Source: Polaromonas glacialis (GTDB lineage: Bacteria > Pseudomonadota > Gammaproteobacteria > Burkholderiales > Burkholderiaceae_C). From it: DNA of 64,000 nucleotides. Below, piece after piece: positions 16,813 to 25,568 of the stretch. Both the position numbers and the translations under genes were made by a program. The stretch covers positions 2,982,346-3,046,345 of the forward strand of contig NZ_KL448323.1 of assembly GCF_000709345.1 (NCBI RefSeq), given 5' to 3'. Within the stretch, counting starts at the first letter, position 1. Every line of letters begins with the position of its first letter. Under the pieces are notes generated by a model. It saw only the letters and a list, made by a program, of their open reading frames with translations, was not told the origin of the DNA and did not search any database.

Positions 16813-19290
16813 ATGCCCTCAGCCTCCCAACAGGCCACCCACCTACTGGCCATGGCCGAGCGTATTGCGCATGCCGGCAGCTGGACGATGGACCTGAAAA
16901 GCCCCCAATGGGTGACCTGCTCCATGGAATTTGCGGCCATCATCGGCCTGCTGCCGGAGCTCGCCATCACGCGCGATGAACTCACCGCCCGGTTTGCACC
17001 CGAGTGCCGGGACCGCATCGGATGGCTGCTGGGGCAGTGCAGCCGGCATGGCATCGGCTTTGACGAGGAAATGCAGATTGACACGCCCTCCGGCCGCAAA
17101 TGGGTGCGCATGGTCTGCGAGGCGGTGCAGAACCAGCGCGGCCAGGTCAAGAACCTGCAGGGCATGCTGCAGGATATTTCGGACCGCAAGCAGGCGCAGC
17201 AGGAAACGCTGCAGCTGGCCATGCGCCTGACCACGACGCTGGCCACCATCACCGAAGCGTTTGTCACGCTGGACCGGCAGTGCTGCTTTACCCACCTGAA
17301 CCAGGAAAGCGAACAGTTGCTGCGGCACACCAGCGCCGAACTGCTGGGCAAGGAAATCTGGGAAGTGCTGGTCAATGACAAGAACCAGCGCCTGCGCCAG
17401 GAACTCCAGCGGTCGATCGCCACCGGCCGGCAGATTGAATTCGAGGACTTCTACCCCGGACTGGGCAAGTGGCTGGAAGTGCGCGCCTGCCCCTTCGCCG
17501 AAGGACTGGCGGTGTACTTTCGCGATGTGAGCAAGCGGCGCAAATCGCAGGAGCAGCTGATGCTGCTGGAAACCTGCGTTGCACGGCTCAACGACATCGT
17601 GCTGATCGCCGAGGCCCAGCCCGCACGCAAAAAAGTGCCTTACATCGTGTTCGTCAACCACGCTTTCGAGGAGCACACGGGCTACAGCCGCCATGAGGTG
17701 CTGGGCCAGACGCCGCGCAAGCTACTGGGGCCCGGGGCGGCGCAGGACGAATTCGAGCGCATGGCCCGGATGCTGGCGCGCAAGCGCCAGGCGCGCAGCG
17801 AATTGCTGGTCTTCCGCAAGAACGGCAGCTGCTTCTGGCTGGAACTGGAAATCGTCCAGGTCGCCGACACGGCCGACGACCTGGCGCACTGGGTCGCCGT
17901 CGGCCGGGACATCACCCAGCGCAAGGTCGCGGCCGACGCCATTCACCAGCTGGCCTTCTACGACCCGCTGACCAGCCTGCCCAACCGGCTGATGCTGCTC
18001 AACCGCCTGGAGCATGTGATGTCGCAGAGCGTTGCCCTGCGGCGCAACGGCGCGCTGATGTTCATTGACGTGGACAAGCTCAAGGTGCTCAACGACACCC
18101 TGGGCCACCACAAGGGCGACCTGCTGCTGCAGCAGGTCGCCGAACGGCTGGCGGCCTGCGTCGAGGTCACCGACACGGTGGCGCGGCTGGGCGGCGATGA
18201 ATTCGTCGTGCTGCTTGAAGACCTGGGCGACGATGCGGCTGATGCCACCGTCAAAACCCGCAAGCTGGCCGACAAGGTGCTTGAAGCGCTGCGCGAACCC
18301 TTTGACCTGGGCGGGCACCAGCACTACACCACCTCCAGCATCGGCGTGACATCGCTCAATGGCCCGCACGACAGCGTGAGCGAGGTGCTCAAGCAGGCCG
18401 ACCTGGCGATGTACCAGGCCAAGACCACGGGGCGCAATTCACTGTGCTTTTTCGATCCCGAAATGCAGGCGGCGGTCAATGCCAACGCTTCTGTCAGCTC
18501 GGAGCTGCACGCCGGCCTGCGCAAGCAGGAGTTCGTGCTGCATTACCAGCCCCAGGTTGACCGTCAGGGCTGCGTGACCGGCGTCGAAGCCCTGCTGCGC
18601 TGGCAACATCCCCGGCGCGGGCTGGTCATGCCGTCCGACTTCATCCCGATGGCCGAGGAAAGCGGCCTGATCCTGCCGCTGGGCCAGTGGGCGCTGGCAA
18701 CGGCTTGCGAGCAACTCGCCGCCTGGGCGCAATGGCCGCAGGCCGCCGGCCTGAGCATCGCGGTCAATGTCAGCGTGCGCCAGTTCCGGCATCCGGATTT
18801 TGTCGATCAGGTGATGGCCGAGATCCGGCGCACCGGCGTCAAGCCGGAGCGCCTGAAGTTAGAGTTGACCGAAACCCTGCTGGCCGACGGCATGGACATC
18901 ACGCTGGCGCGCATGGGAACGCTCAAGGCATTGGGCGTGACGCTGGCGCTTGACGATTTCGGCATGGGTTACTCGTCGCTGTCGGCGCTCAAGCGCCTGC
19001 CGCTGGACCAGCTCAAGATCGACAAGAACTTTGTCGCGGAAATACTGACCGACCGGGCCGATGCCGCCATTTCCCGCACCATCATCACGCTGGCGCACAG
19101 CCTGAACCTGGAGGTGGTCGCCGAAGGCGTGGAAACCCAGGACCAGCTCGATTTTTTGATTGCGCAGGGTTGCGACCAGTTCCAGGGCTTTTTGTTTTCG
19201 GCTCCGCTGCCGATCAGGGAACTGGAGGCTTACCTCATGCAACCGGGCACGCACCGCAAGGTCCGGGCTGCGGCCTTGCTGCCGGGTTAG
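16813..19290 (+). CDS. PAS-PAS-PAS-GGDEF-EAL cyclic-di-GMP signalling protein
   Basis: 825 residues, cytoplasmic (no membrane span). Three PAS/PAC units cover ~10-380, ending in GMLQDISDRKQ, YFRDVSKRRKS and VGRDITQRKVA. The GGDEF domain (~385-545) has FIDVDKLKVLNDTLGHH and an intact ARLGGDEFVVLLED; the inhibitory I-site is missing (the RxxD position reads ExxD in CVEVTD). The EAL domain (~560-810) keeps EALLRWQHP, NVSVRQF, LELTETLL, LALDDFGMGYSSL and EGVETQ, so catalytic residues for c-di-GMP hydrolysis are present. The net activity is probably set by the PAS sensors. SD CAGGAG precedes ATG 16813. The nearby type IV pilus motor genes are plausible targets of c-di-GMP. Confidence 0.93.
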   Translation: MPSASQQATHLLAMAERIAHAGSWTMDLKSPQWVTCSMEFAAIIGLLPELAITRDELTARFAPECRDRIGWLLGQCSRHGIGFDEEMQIDTPSGRKWVRMVCEAVQNQRGQVKNLQGMLQDISDRKQAQQETLQLAMRLTTTLATITEAFVTLDRQCCFTHLNQESEQLLRHTSAELLGKEIWEVLVNDKNQRLRQELQRSIATGRQIEFEDFYPGLGKWLEVRACPFAEGLAVYFRDVSKRRKSQEQLMLLETCVARLNDIVLIAEAQPARKKVPYIVFVNHAFEEHTGYSRHEVLGQTPRKLLGPGAAQDEFERMARMLARKRQARSELLVFRKNGSCFWLELEIVQVADTADDLAHWVAVGRDITQRKVAADAIHQLAFYDPLTSLPNRLMLLNRLEHVMSQSVALRRNGALMFIDVDKLKVLNDTLGHHKGDLLLQQVAERLAACVEVTDTVARLGGDEFVVLLEDLGDDAADATVKTRKLADKVLEALREPFDLGGHQHYTTSSIGVTSLNGPHDSVSEVLKQADLAMYQAKTTGRNSLCFFDPEMQAAVNANASVSSELHAGLRKQEFVLHYQPQVDRQGCVTGVEALLRWQHPRRGLVMPSDFIPMAEESGLILPLGQWALATACEQLAAWAQWPQAAGLSIAVNVSVRQFRHPDFVDQVMAEIRRTGVKPERLKLELTETLLADGMDITLARMGTLKALGVTLALDDFGMGYSSLSALKRLPLDQLKIDKNFVAEILTDRADAAISRTIITLAHSLNLEVVAEGVETQDQLDFLIAQGCDQFQGFLFSAPLPIRELEAYLMQPGTHRKVRAAALLPG

Positions 19291-19401
19291 GCTGCGCCGA
19301 AGCCCGCATTTCGGGCTGGCCTGCAGGGCAGCATTCCCTTCGCACCCGCCGGGAAAGCGCCATTCCCGACTTCGCCGGAATGCAAGGCCGTTCGCAGGCG
19401 A

Positions 19402-20133
19402 TCAGCCGCGCCCGCCGAAGATCGCGGTTCCCACCCGGACCATGGTGCTGCCGGCATGGATGGCGGCTTCCAGATCGGCCGTCATGCCCAGCGACAGCGT
19501 GTCCATTGGCAGCGCCAGCGCGCCAGACGCATTTATTTGATCAAACAAGGCTTTTGCGCTTGCGTGCAGGGCGCAAGCAGCTACAAAATCAATAGCAGGC
19601 TCGGGAATAGCCATCAGGCCGCGCAGCACCAGGCGCGGGAGTTGCGCGACTTGCCAGGCAAGCGCCAGGGCCGCCTCGGGCGCCACGCCCGACTTGTTGG
19701 CGCCGCCATCGATATTGACCTGCAGGCACACCTGCAGCGGTGGCAAGCCGGCCGGGCGCTGCTCGCTCAGCCGCTGCGCGATCTTCAGCCGGTCCACCGA
19801 CTGCACCCAGTCGAAATGCCCGGCCACCAGCCGCGTCTTGTTGCTCTGGACCGGCCCGATACAGTGCCACTCCAGGGCGCTTACAGGCGCTTCAGACCCC
19901 TTGGCGACAGCGGCCAGCCTGCCGCGCAAGGCCTCGATCTTGTCAACGCCTTCGGCAATGTAGTTTTCGCCAAAAGCCGTCTGGCCTGCCAAAACGGCCT
20001 CGGCCACCGCGTCAGCGCCAAAGGTTTTGGAAACCGCCAGCAGGCGCACGCTGGCCGGGTCGCGCCCGCAGGCCAGGCAGGCGGCGTGAATTCGGTCGTG
20101 GACAAGTCGGAGATGGTGCGAAATCGTGGTCAT
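19402..20133 (-). CDS. yggS: YggS/PLPBP family pyridoxal-phosphate homeostasis protein
   Basis: 243 residues. Family features: LLAVSKTF with the PLP lysine K36, FGENYIAEGVDKIEAL, WHCIGPVQSNKT, LQVNIDGGANKSG, LRGLMAIPEP, and the phosphate-binding GSTMVRVGTAIFG near the C-terminus. It buffers intracellular PLP. Residues ~179-201 (just after MAIPEP) are encoded by a copy of repeat family A, yet the total length stays within a few residues of E. coli YggS. Divergent from pilT, the usual context of yggS homologues in proteobacteria. Confidence 0.93.
   Translation of the reverse strand: MTTISHHLRLVHDRIHAACLACGRDPASVRLLAVSKTFGADAVAEAVLAGQTAFGENYIAEGVDKIEALRGRLAAVAKGSEAPVSALEWHCIGPVQSNKTRLVAGHFDWVQSVDRLKIAQRLSEQRPAGLPPLQVCLQVNIDGGANKSGVAPEAALALAWQVAQLPRLVLRGLMAIPEPAIDFVAACALHASAKALFDQINASGALALPMDTLSLGMTADLEAAIHAGSTMVRVGTAIFGGRG
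19531..19598 (-). repeat. Repeat family A copy inside yggS
   Basis: On the minus strand it reads TGCTATTGATTTTGTAGCTG, then CTTGCGC, spacer, GCGCAAAAGCC and TTGTTTGATCAAATAAAT. This is the full order of the intergenic copies at 35950 and 47187. It encodes residues ~179-201 of YggS without a stop or frameshift. Confidence 0.7.
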
Positions 20134-20176
20134 AATCCGACTGTAAACTCAGATTCAACCTAGGGGATTTGCCGGA

Positions 20177-21220
20177 ATGGACATTACGCAGTTGCTGGCC
20201 TTCAGCGTCAAAAACAAGGCATCCGACCTGCATCTGTCAGCCGGCCTTCCGCCGATGATCCGGGTTCACGGCGATGTTCGTCGCATCAACATCGAGCCGC
20301 TGGACCACAAGGAAGTCCACGCCATGGTGTACGACATCATGAACGACACCCAGCGCAAGCAGTACGAAGAGTTCCTGGAAGTCGACTTTTCCTTCGAAAT
20401 CGACGGCCTGGCGCGTTTTCGGGTCAACGCCTTCAACCACAACCGGGGCGCCGGCGCGGTGCTGCGAACCATTCCGTCGAAAATCCTGACACTGGAGCAG
20501 CTCGGCTGCCCGAAGATTTTCGGTGAACTGGCCTTGAAGCCGCGCGGCATGGTGCTGGTCACCGGCCCGACCGGCTCGGGCAAGTCGACCACGCTGGCGG
20601 CGATGGTCAACTACCTGAACGAAACCGAATACGGCCACATCCTCACGGTCGAGGACCCGATCGAGTTTGTCCATGAATCCAAGAAATGCCTGATCAACCA
20701 GCGCGAGGTCGGGCCGCACACGCTGAGCTTTGCCGCCGCGCTGAAATCCGCGCTGCGCGAAGACCCGGACGCGATTTTGGTGGGGGAAATGCGCGACCTC
20801 GAAACGATTCGCCTGGCGATGACGGCGGCGGAAACCGGCCACCTGGTGTTCGGCACGCTGCACACGTCGAGCGCTGCCAAGACCATCGACCGGATCATCG
20901 ACGTGTTTCCGGCAGAGGAAAAGGAAATGATCCGCTCGATGCTGTCCGAATCGCTGCAGGCGGTGATCTCGCAGACGCTGTGCAAGACCAAGGACGGCCA
21001 GGGCCGGGTGGCCGCGCACGAGATCATGCTGGGCACCAGCGCCATCCGCAACCTGATCCGCGAGGCCAAGGTGGCGCAGATGTATTCGTCGATCCAGACC
21101 GGCAACAGCCTGGGCATGCAGACGCTGGACCAGAACCTGAACGACCTGGTCAAGCGCAACCTCATTTCATCAGCGGAAGCGCGCGGAAAAGCAAAAATTC
21201 CCGACAACTTCCCGGGCTGA
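20177..21220 (+). CDS. pilT: Type IV pilus retraction ATPase
   Basis: 347 residues, the normal PilT size. The N-terminal PAS-like domain starts MDITQLLAFSVKNKASDLHL; Walker A is GPTGSGKSTT; the Asp box and Walker B follow (EDPIEFVH, REDPDAILVGEMRD), then GHLVFGTLHTSSAAKTIDRI and the C-terminal AIRNLIRE motif needed for retraction. The hexameric motor acts at the inner-membrane base of the pilus. pilU follows ~370 nt downstream. Confidence 0.97.
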   Translation: MDITQLLAFSVKNKASDLHLSAGLPPMIRVHGDVRRINIEPLDHKEVHAMVYDIMNDTQRKQYEEFLEVDFSFEIDGLARFRVNAFNHNRGAGAVLRTIPSKILTLEQLGCPKIFGELALKPRGMVLVTGPTGSGKSTTLAAMVNYLNETEYGHILTVEDPIEFVHESKKCLINQREVGPHTLSFAAALKSALREDPDAILVGEMRDLETIRLAMTAAETGHLVFGTLHTSSAAKTIDRIIDVFPAEEKEMIRSMLSESLQAVISQTLCKTKDGQGRVAAHEIMLGTSAIRNLIREAKVAQMYSSIQTGNSLGMQTLDQNLNDLVKRNLISSAEARGKAKIPDNFPG

Positions 21221-21246
21221 CCCGCGCCCCACAAGAAAATTGCACC

Positions 21247-21549
21247 ATGAAAAGCCTACCCGGACGCATCAGGCAGAACCCGCCTGCCCCTGTAGGCAAG
21301 GACGTTTCGGATACGTTTTTCTTTTCCCCCGCCTTTGCCGACCAAGGAACCGACGCATCGTCGATGGTGCCGTGGGAAGCCCGGGCCCACGAGGTGGGCG
21401 CCTGGCGGCCGGGCGCGGCAGCATTGCCGTTCAACCGCGCGCAACCCCGGGGCGACCACCGCCTGCACCTCGCCGAAGCACGGCCAGGCGACATTCTGGG
21501 TGAAATACCCCTGCCCCACAGCGCCCGGCTGAGCGAAAAACAGAGCTGA
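21247..21549 (+). pseudogene. Small ORF between pilT and pilU, possible cNMP-binding protein remnant
   Basis: A 100-codon frame begins MKSLPGRIRQ and ends SARLSEKQS. Its C-terminal part contains AEARPGDILGEIPL, which resembles the phosphate-binding cassette entry of cyclic-nucleotide-binding domains (GD-x-x-GE). I recall related bacteria carrying a full cNMP-binding gene at this spot. Here the preceding beta-barrel and the rest of the domain are missing, so the frame looks like an internally deleted and truncated remnant. Codon use is ordinary. It could equally be an uncharacterised small gene. Confidence 0.4.
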
Positions 21550-21592
21550 TCAAGCCCCGCCTCACCCGCTGAAAAAATACCCAGGAGAATTC

Positions 21593-22729
21593 ATGGAACG
21601 CGATCAGGCCAGTAAATTCATCAACGACCTGCTTCGGCTCATGGTCAGCCGGGGCGGCAGCGATCTTTTTGTCACCGGAGAGTTTCCGCCTGCCATCAAG
21701 GTCGATGGCAAGCTGACCAAGGTGTCGTCCCAGCCGCTTAACGCCAGCCATACGATGACGCTGGCGCGCGCCATCATGAACGACAAGCAGGCGGCCGAGT
21801 TCGAGCGGACCAAGGAATGCAATTTCGCCATTTCTCCGCCCGGCATCGGGCGCTTTCGCGTCAATGCCTTCATGCAGCAGGGCAAGGTGGGCATGGTGCT
21901 GCGCGTCATTCCGGCGGTGCTTCCCACGCTCGATGGCCTGGGCATGCCAGCGGTATTGAAGGACGTGGTGATGGCCAAGCGGGGCCTGACGATTCTGGTG
22001 GGCGCCACCGGCTCCGGTAAATCGACCACCATGGCCGCCATGCTGGACTGGCGCAACGATCAATCCTACGGCCACATCCTGACGATTGAAGACCCGGTGG
22101 AATTCGTGCATATGCACAAGAACTGCGTGGTAACCCAGCGCGAAGTCGGGCTGGACACCGACAGCTGGGCATCGGCGCTGAAAAACTCGATGCGCCAGGC
22201 GCCTGACGTGATCCTGATGGGCGAGATTCGCGACCGCGAAAGCATGGAGCATGCGCTGGCTTTTTCGGAAACCGGCCACCTGTGCCTGGCGACACTGCAT
22301 GCCAACAGCGCCAACCAGGCGATGGACCGCATCATCAACTTTTTTCCGGAAGAGCGCCGCACGCAGTTGCTGATGGACCTGTCGCTCAACCTCAAGGCCG
22401 TGGTGTCGCAGCGCCTGGTGCCCCGTCAGGACAGCAAGGGCCGCTTCGCAGCGGTCGAGGTGATGCTCAATTCGCCCCTGATTTCCGACCTCATCTTCAA
22501 GGGCGATGTCGGCGAGATCAAGGAAATCATGAAGAAAAGCCGCAACATGGGCATGCAGACCTTTGACCAGTCGCTGTTTGACGCTTTCGAGGGCAATGCC
22601 ATCACCTACGAGGACGCGCTGCGCAACGCCGATTCGGTCAACGACCTGCGGCTGCAGATCAAGCTGTATTCGCAGCGCGCCAAGTCCACCGACCTGTCGG
22701 CCGGGACCGAGCACTTTGCGATTGTGTGA
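21593..22729 (+). CDS. pilU: Type IV pilus ATPase PilU
   Basis: 378 residues. It begins MERDQASKFINDLLRLMVSR, with Walker A GATGSGKSTTMAAM, EDPVEFVHMHKNCVVTQREV, DVILMGEIRDRESMEHAL and LATLHANSANQAMDRI. PilU is the accessory, PilT-dependent retraction ATPase that boosts force. SD AGGAG (21582-21586) lies 6 nt before the ATG. It is co-oriented with pilT. A dehydrogenase gene starts 28 nt after it. Confidence 0.95.
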   Translation: MERDQASKFINDLLRLMVSRGGSDLFVTGEFPPAIKVDGKLTKVSSQPLNASHTMTLARAIMNDKQAAEFERTKECNFAISPPGIGRFRVNAFMQQGKVGMVLRVIPAVLPTLDGLGMPAVLKDVVMAKRGLTILVGATGSGKSTTMAAMLDWRNDQSYGHILTIEDPVEFVHMHKNCVVTQREVGLDTDSWASALKNSMRQAPDVILMGEIRDRESMEHALAFSETGHLCLATLHANSANQAMDRIINFFPEERRTQLLMDLSLNLKAVVSQRLVPRQDSKGRFAAVEVMLNSPLISDLIFKGDVGEIKEIMKKSRNMGMQTFDQSLFDAFEGNAITYEDALRNADSVNDLRLQIKLYSQRAKSTDLSAGTEHFAIV

Positions 22730-22757
22730 ACTTCTTTTAAAACCCTGTTGCCCCACC

Positions 22758-23657
22758 ATGACCATGCCGACCAAGAACTACGAGCCCTCCATTTCCTGCA
22801 AAGTCGCCTTTCTCGGCCTAGGCGTCATGGGTTATCCCATGGCCGGCCATCTGGCGCTGGCGGGCCACGACGTCACGGTGTACAACCGCAGCGCCCCCAA
22901 GGCCCAGGGATGGCGCGATGAATTCAAGGGCGCTTCCGCCGCCACACCGCGCGAAGCCGCAGCGGGTGCGGACATGGTGTTTTGCTGCGTCGGCAACGAC
23001 GATGACCTGCGCTCCGTCACGCTGGGCGCGAACGGCGCGTTTGCCGGCATGAAGCCGGGCGCCATCTTTGTCGACCACACCACAGCGTCGGCGACCGTTG
23101 CCCGCGAGCTTTACAGCGCAGCGAAAGCCATCGGCCTGCAGTTCATCGACGCACCGGTGTCGGGCGGCCAGGCCGGCGCGGAAAACGGCGCGCTTACGGT
23201 CATGTGCGGCGGCGATGCGGCGGCGTTTGATGCGGCCCGGCCGGTCGGCATGGCCTTTTCAAAGGCCTTCACCCTGATGGGCGAGGCAGGCGCCGGCCAG
23301 CTGACCAAGATGGTCAACCAGATCTGCATTGCCGGCCTGGTTCAGGGCCTGAGCGAAGCGGTGGCTTTTGGCCAGAAGGCCGGGCTTGACGTGAACCAGG
23401 TGTTAGAGGTGATTGGCAAGGGCGCGGCGCAAAGCTGGCAGCTCGACAACCGCGGCAAGACCATGGTCGCCGACAAATTCGACTTCGGCTTTGCCGTGGA
23501 CTGGATGCGCAAGGACCTGGGTCTGGTGCTTGACGAAGCCAAGCGCAATGGCGCCCGGCTGCCGGTCACGGCGCTGGTGGACCAGTTCTACGCCGACGTG
23601 CAGGCCATGGGCGGCCAGCGCTGGGACACGTCCAGCCTGGTCAAGCGCCTGAAATAA
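22758..23657 (+). CDS. NAD(P)-dependent beta-hydroxyacid dehydrogenase family protein
   Basis: 299 residues. Rossmann start VAFLGLGVMGYPMAGHLALA (dinucleotide-binding GLGVMG), the family signature FIDAPVSGGQAGAENGALTV, the catalytic-lysine region GAGQLTKMVNQICIAGLVQGL and a C-terminal SWQLDNRGKTM. It belongs to the 3-hydroxyisobutyrate / tartronate semialdehyde reductase group. Substrate unknown. A tartronate semialdehyde or glyoxylate reductase role would pair with glycolate metabolism elsewhere in the window, but is speculative. ATG 22758 is 28 nt after pilU. Confidence 0.88.
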   Translation: MTMPTKNYEPSISCKVAFLGLGVMGYPMAGHLALAGHDVTVYNRSAPKAQGWRDEFKGASAATPREAAAGADMVFCCVGNDDDLRSVTLGANGAFAGMKPGAIFVDHTTASATVARELYSAAKAIGLQFIDAPVSGGQAGAENGALTVMCGGDAAAFDAARPVGMAFSKAFTLMGEAGAGQLTKMVNQICIAGLVQGLSEAVAFGQKAGLDVNQVLEVIGKGAAQSWQLDNRGKTMVADKFDFGFAVDWMRKDLGLVLDEAKRNGARLPVTALVDQFYADVQAMGGQRWDTSSLVKRLK

Positions 23658-23726
23658 GGCCAGGCGGTTTGCAGCGGCCCGGCTTGCCGGAGCCGCTGGA
23701 AGGCCACCACGCCTTTTTCAGCCGCC

Positions 23727-24389
23727 TCAGAGCTTCGTGGCAGGGGCCGGCTGGGCGCTGCCGGCAGGGACGGTTCCGAGCCTTTGCAGCTCCTGCTCGC
23801 TGATGATTTCCAGAAGCCGCACCACTTTTTGCACGCCTGGCGTCGCACGCACCACTTCCGTGGCCCGGTCCGCCTCACGCTGGGTGACACGCCCCATCAG
23901 GTACACCGTGTTGCGTTCGGTCACGACCTTGAAGGCGTTGGACTGCAAGTCGCTTGCATCGAGCAGCATGGCCTTGACGCGTCCGGTCAGCAGCGCATCG
24001 GCAGAACGGTCCATCAGCGACGGGCTGTTCAGGACCGCCAGTTCATTGACCACCGACGCCACGTTTTCCACCGACTTGACCACGTCCTCGACCCGCTGCT
24101 TGTCCTGCAGGTTGGGCACCTCGCCGGTCAGCAGCACCTGGCGGTTGTAGCTGGTGACGCTCGCGCGCACCCGGGTCCCGAGGTTGGAGCGGATCTGGCT
24201 GGCGGCGCGCACCTCGATGGCTTCGTCGTCCAGCTGGGCGCCGGAACTCCGGCGGTCCACCGCCACCAGCGTGCCGCCGACCATGGCGCCGCCCACCAGC
24301 AGGGGGCCCACGCAGGCCGACAGCAGGCTCGAAAGCAGCACTGCCGCGCCGGCCATGCCGGCCAGTCGTTTCATCACACCATGGCTCAT
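23727..24389 (-). CDS. dolP: DolP/YraP-like dual BON-domain outer membrane lipoprotein
   Basis: 220 residues. The lipoprotein signal ends in LLSSLLSAC (Cys26). Two BON domains follow (~60-130: IRSNLGTRVRASVTSYNRQV; ~135-200: VKAMLLDASDLQSNAFKVVT), then a Pro/Ala-rich tail. DolP binds anionic phospholipid and supports outer membrane integrity. Its start overlaps the diaA stop by 4 nt (ATGA), which reproduces the E. coli diaA-dolP pair and makes the identification secure. Confidence 0.88.
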   Translation of the reverse strand: MSHGVMKRLAGMAGAAVLLSSLLSACVGPLLVGGAMVGGTLVAVDRRSSGAQLDDEAIEVRAASQIRSNLGTRVRASVTSYNRQVLLTGEVPNLQDKQRVEDVVKSVENVASVVNELAVLNSPSLMDRSADALLTGRVKAMLLDASDLQSNAFKVVTERNTVYLMGRVTQREADRATEVVRATPGVQKVVRLLEIISEQELQRLGTVPAGSAQPAPATKL

Positions 24390-24985
24390 GTCGAAGACTC
24401 CTGATCGCCTAGTAACTGGGTATCCACGCCATCACAGATGCAGTGGATCACAAGGGAATGCACTTCCTGAATGCGGGCCGTGCGCTCATGCGGCACGCAG
24501 ATATGGACATCGGTTTCACGCAGGGCCTGGTTCATCTTGCCGCCGCCCCGGCCGGTCAGCGCCACCACCGTCATCTCGCGCTCGTGCGCCGCTTCGACGG
24601 CGGCGAGCACGTTGGCCGAATTGCCGCTGGTGCTGATGGCCAGCAGCACGTCGCCGGCCACGCCCAGGGCGCGCACCTGCTTGGAGAAAATCACGCTGAA
24701 ATCGTAATCATTGGCAATGGCGGTGATGATGGAGCTGTCGGTGGTCAGGGCAATCGCGCCCAGTTCGGGCCGCTCGCGCTCATAGCGGCCGACAAATTCA
24801 GCCGCGAAGTGCTGGGCGTCGGCGGCCGAACCGCCATTGCCGCAAGCCAGCACCTTGTTGCCGCTGGTGACGCTGGCCAGGATGGCATGCACTGCGGCGG
24901 CGACGGGTTTGGAAAGGATTTGCGCAGACTGGTATTTGAGGTCGGCGCTGTCGATGAATTGCTGTTCGATTCGTTGTTCAAGCAT
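24386..24985 (-). CDS. diaA: SIS-domain protein DiaA (or phosphoheptose isomerase-like)
   Basis: 199 residues from ATG 24983-24985 (MLEQRIEQQF). A single SIS domain: GNKVLACGNGGSAADAQHFA, then AEFVGRYERERP, VLLAISTSGNSANVLAAV and VVALTGRGGGKM. Both DiaA, a DnaA-binding replication initiator factor, and GmhA, a heptose-7-phosphate isomerase, share this fold. The adjacency to dolP and yraN favours DiaA. The C-terminal IQEVHSLVIHCICDGVD is typical. The longer upstream frame lacks an SD. Confidence 0.85.
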   Translation of the reverse strand: MLEQRIEQQFIDSADLKYQSAQILSKPVAAAVHAILASVTSGNKVLACGNGGSAADAQHFAAEFVGRYERERPELGAIALTTDSSIITAIANDYDFSVIFSKQVRALGVAGDVLLAISTSGNSANVLAAVEAAHEREMTVVALTGRGGGKMNQALRETDVHICVPHERTARIQEVHSLVIHCICDGVDTQLLGDQESST

Positions 24986-25106
24986 GGACTGATGATAGCG
25001 GGTCATGGCGCGCCGCCGTCCTGGCAACCGCACGTCGGCGGTGCCATGAAGGATTGGTTACAAATTCGCCATGCCTTGGGCGGCCAGTTTCAGCGGCTGC
25101 CAGGGA

Positions 25107-25568
25107 TCAGGAGGCATCGAAAGCAGCCGGCAGCCATTCGATGTCCGGTCCGGGGCCGTCCCCCCCGCCCAGCGTCCCATGGACCAGCACCACGTCGAAG
25201 CGGCAAGGCGGCGGGCTGGCAAAGCGCAGCAGGTAATGGCGCGCCGCAAAAATGATGCGCCGCTGCTTGACGCCGCTGATGCTCGCTGCGGCGCCGCCGT
25301 GCGACGCACTGGCGCGCTGGCGGACCTCGACAAACACCAGAGTCCCGTCGGGCGCGCGCATGACCAGGTCGATCTCGCCGCCGCCGCGCCCCGGCGTCCG
25401 ATAATTGGACTCGATCCATCGCAGGCCCGCCCTGGCCAGCCAGGCTTTCGCCGCCGCCTCGGCCGCATCACCCCGGGACTTGGTGGTAACCTGCGTCGGC
25501 GCTGGCGCAGCACTGGCCGCCGCGCACTGGGTGGGCAACTGATCCGCCTGTTTTCTGGAAAACCACAT
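25107..25568 (-). CDS. yraN: YraN/UPF0102 family putative endonuclease
   Basis: 153 residues from ATG 25566-25568 (MWFSRKQ). A nuclease-like core: GDAAEAAAKAWLARAGLRWI, then NYRTPGRGGGEIDLVMRAPD and LVFVEVRQRASASHGGAAA, giving the E-D-ExK-type residues of the UPF0102 Holliday-junction-resolvase-like fold. In E. coli, yraN sits beside rsmI and diaA as here. It is divergent from rsmI with start codons touching, and followed by diaA after 121 nt. Confidence 0.88.
   Translation of the reverse strand: MWFSRKQADQLPTQCAAASAAPAPTQVTTKSRGDAAEAAAKAWLARAGLRWIESNYRTPGRGGGEIDLVMRAPDGTLVFVEVRQRASASHGGAAASISGVKQRRIIFAARHYLLRFASPPPCRFDVVLVHGTLGGGDGPGPDIEWLPAAFDAS

Noticed and set aside
19291-19401. Terminator between the c-di-GMP gene and yggS
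   Set aside because: AGCCCG-CATTT-CGGGCT at 19301-19317 forms a 6-bp hairpin but has no T-run on either strand; too weak to call.
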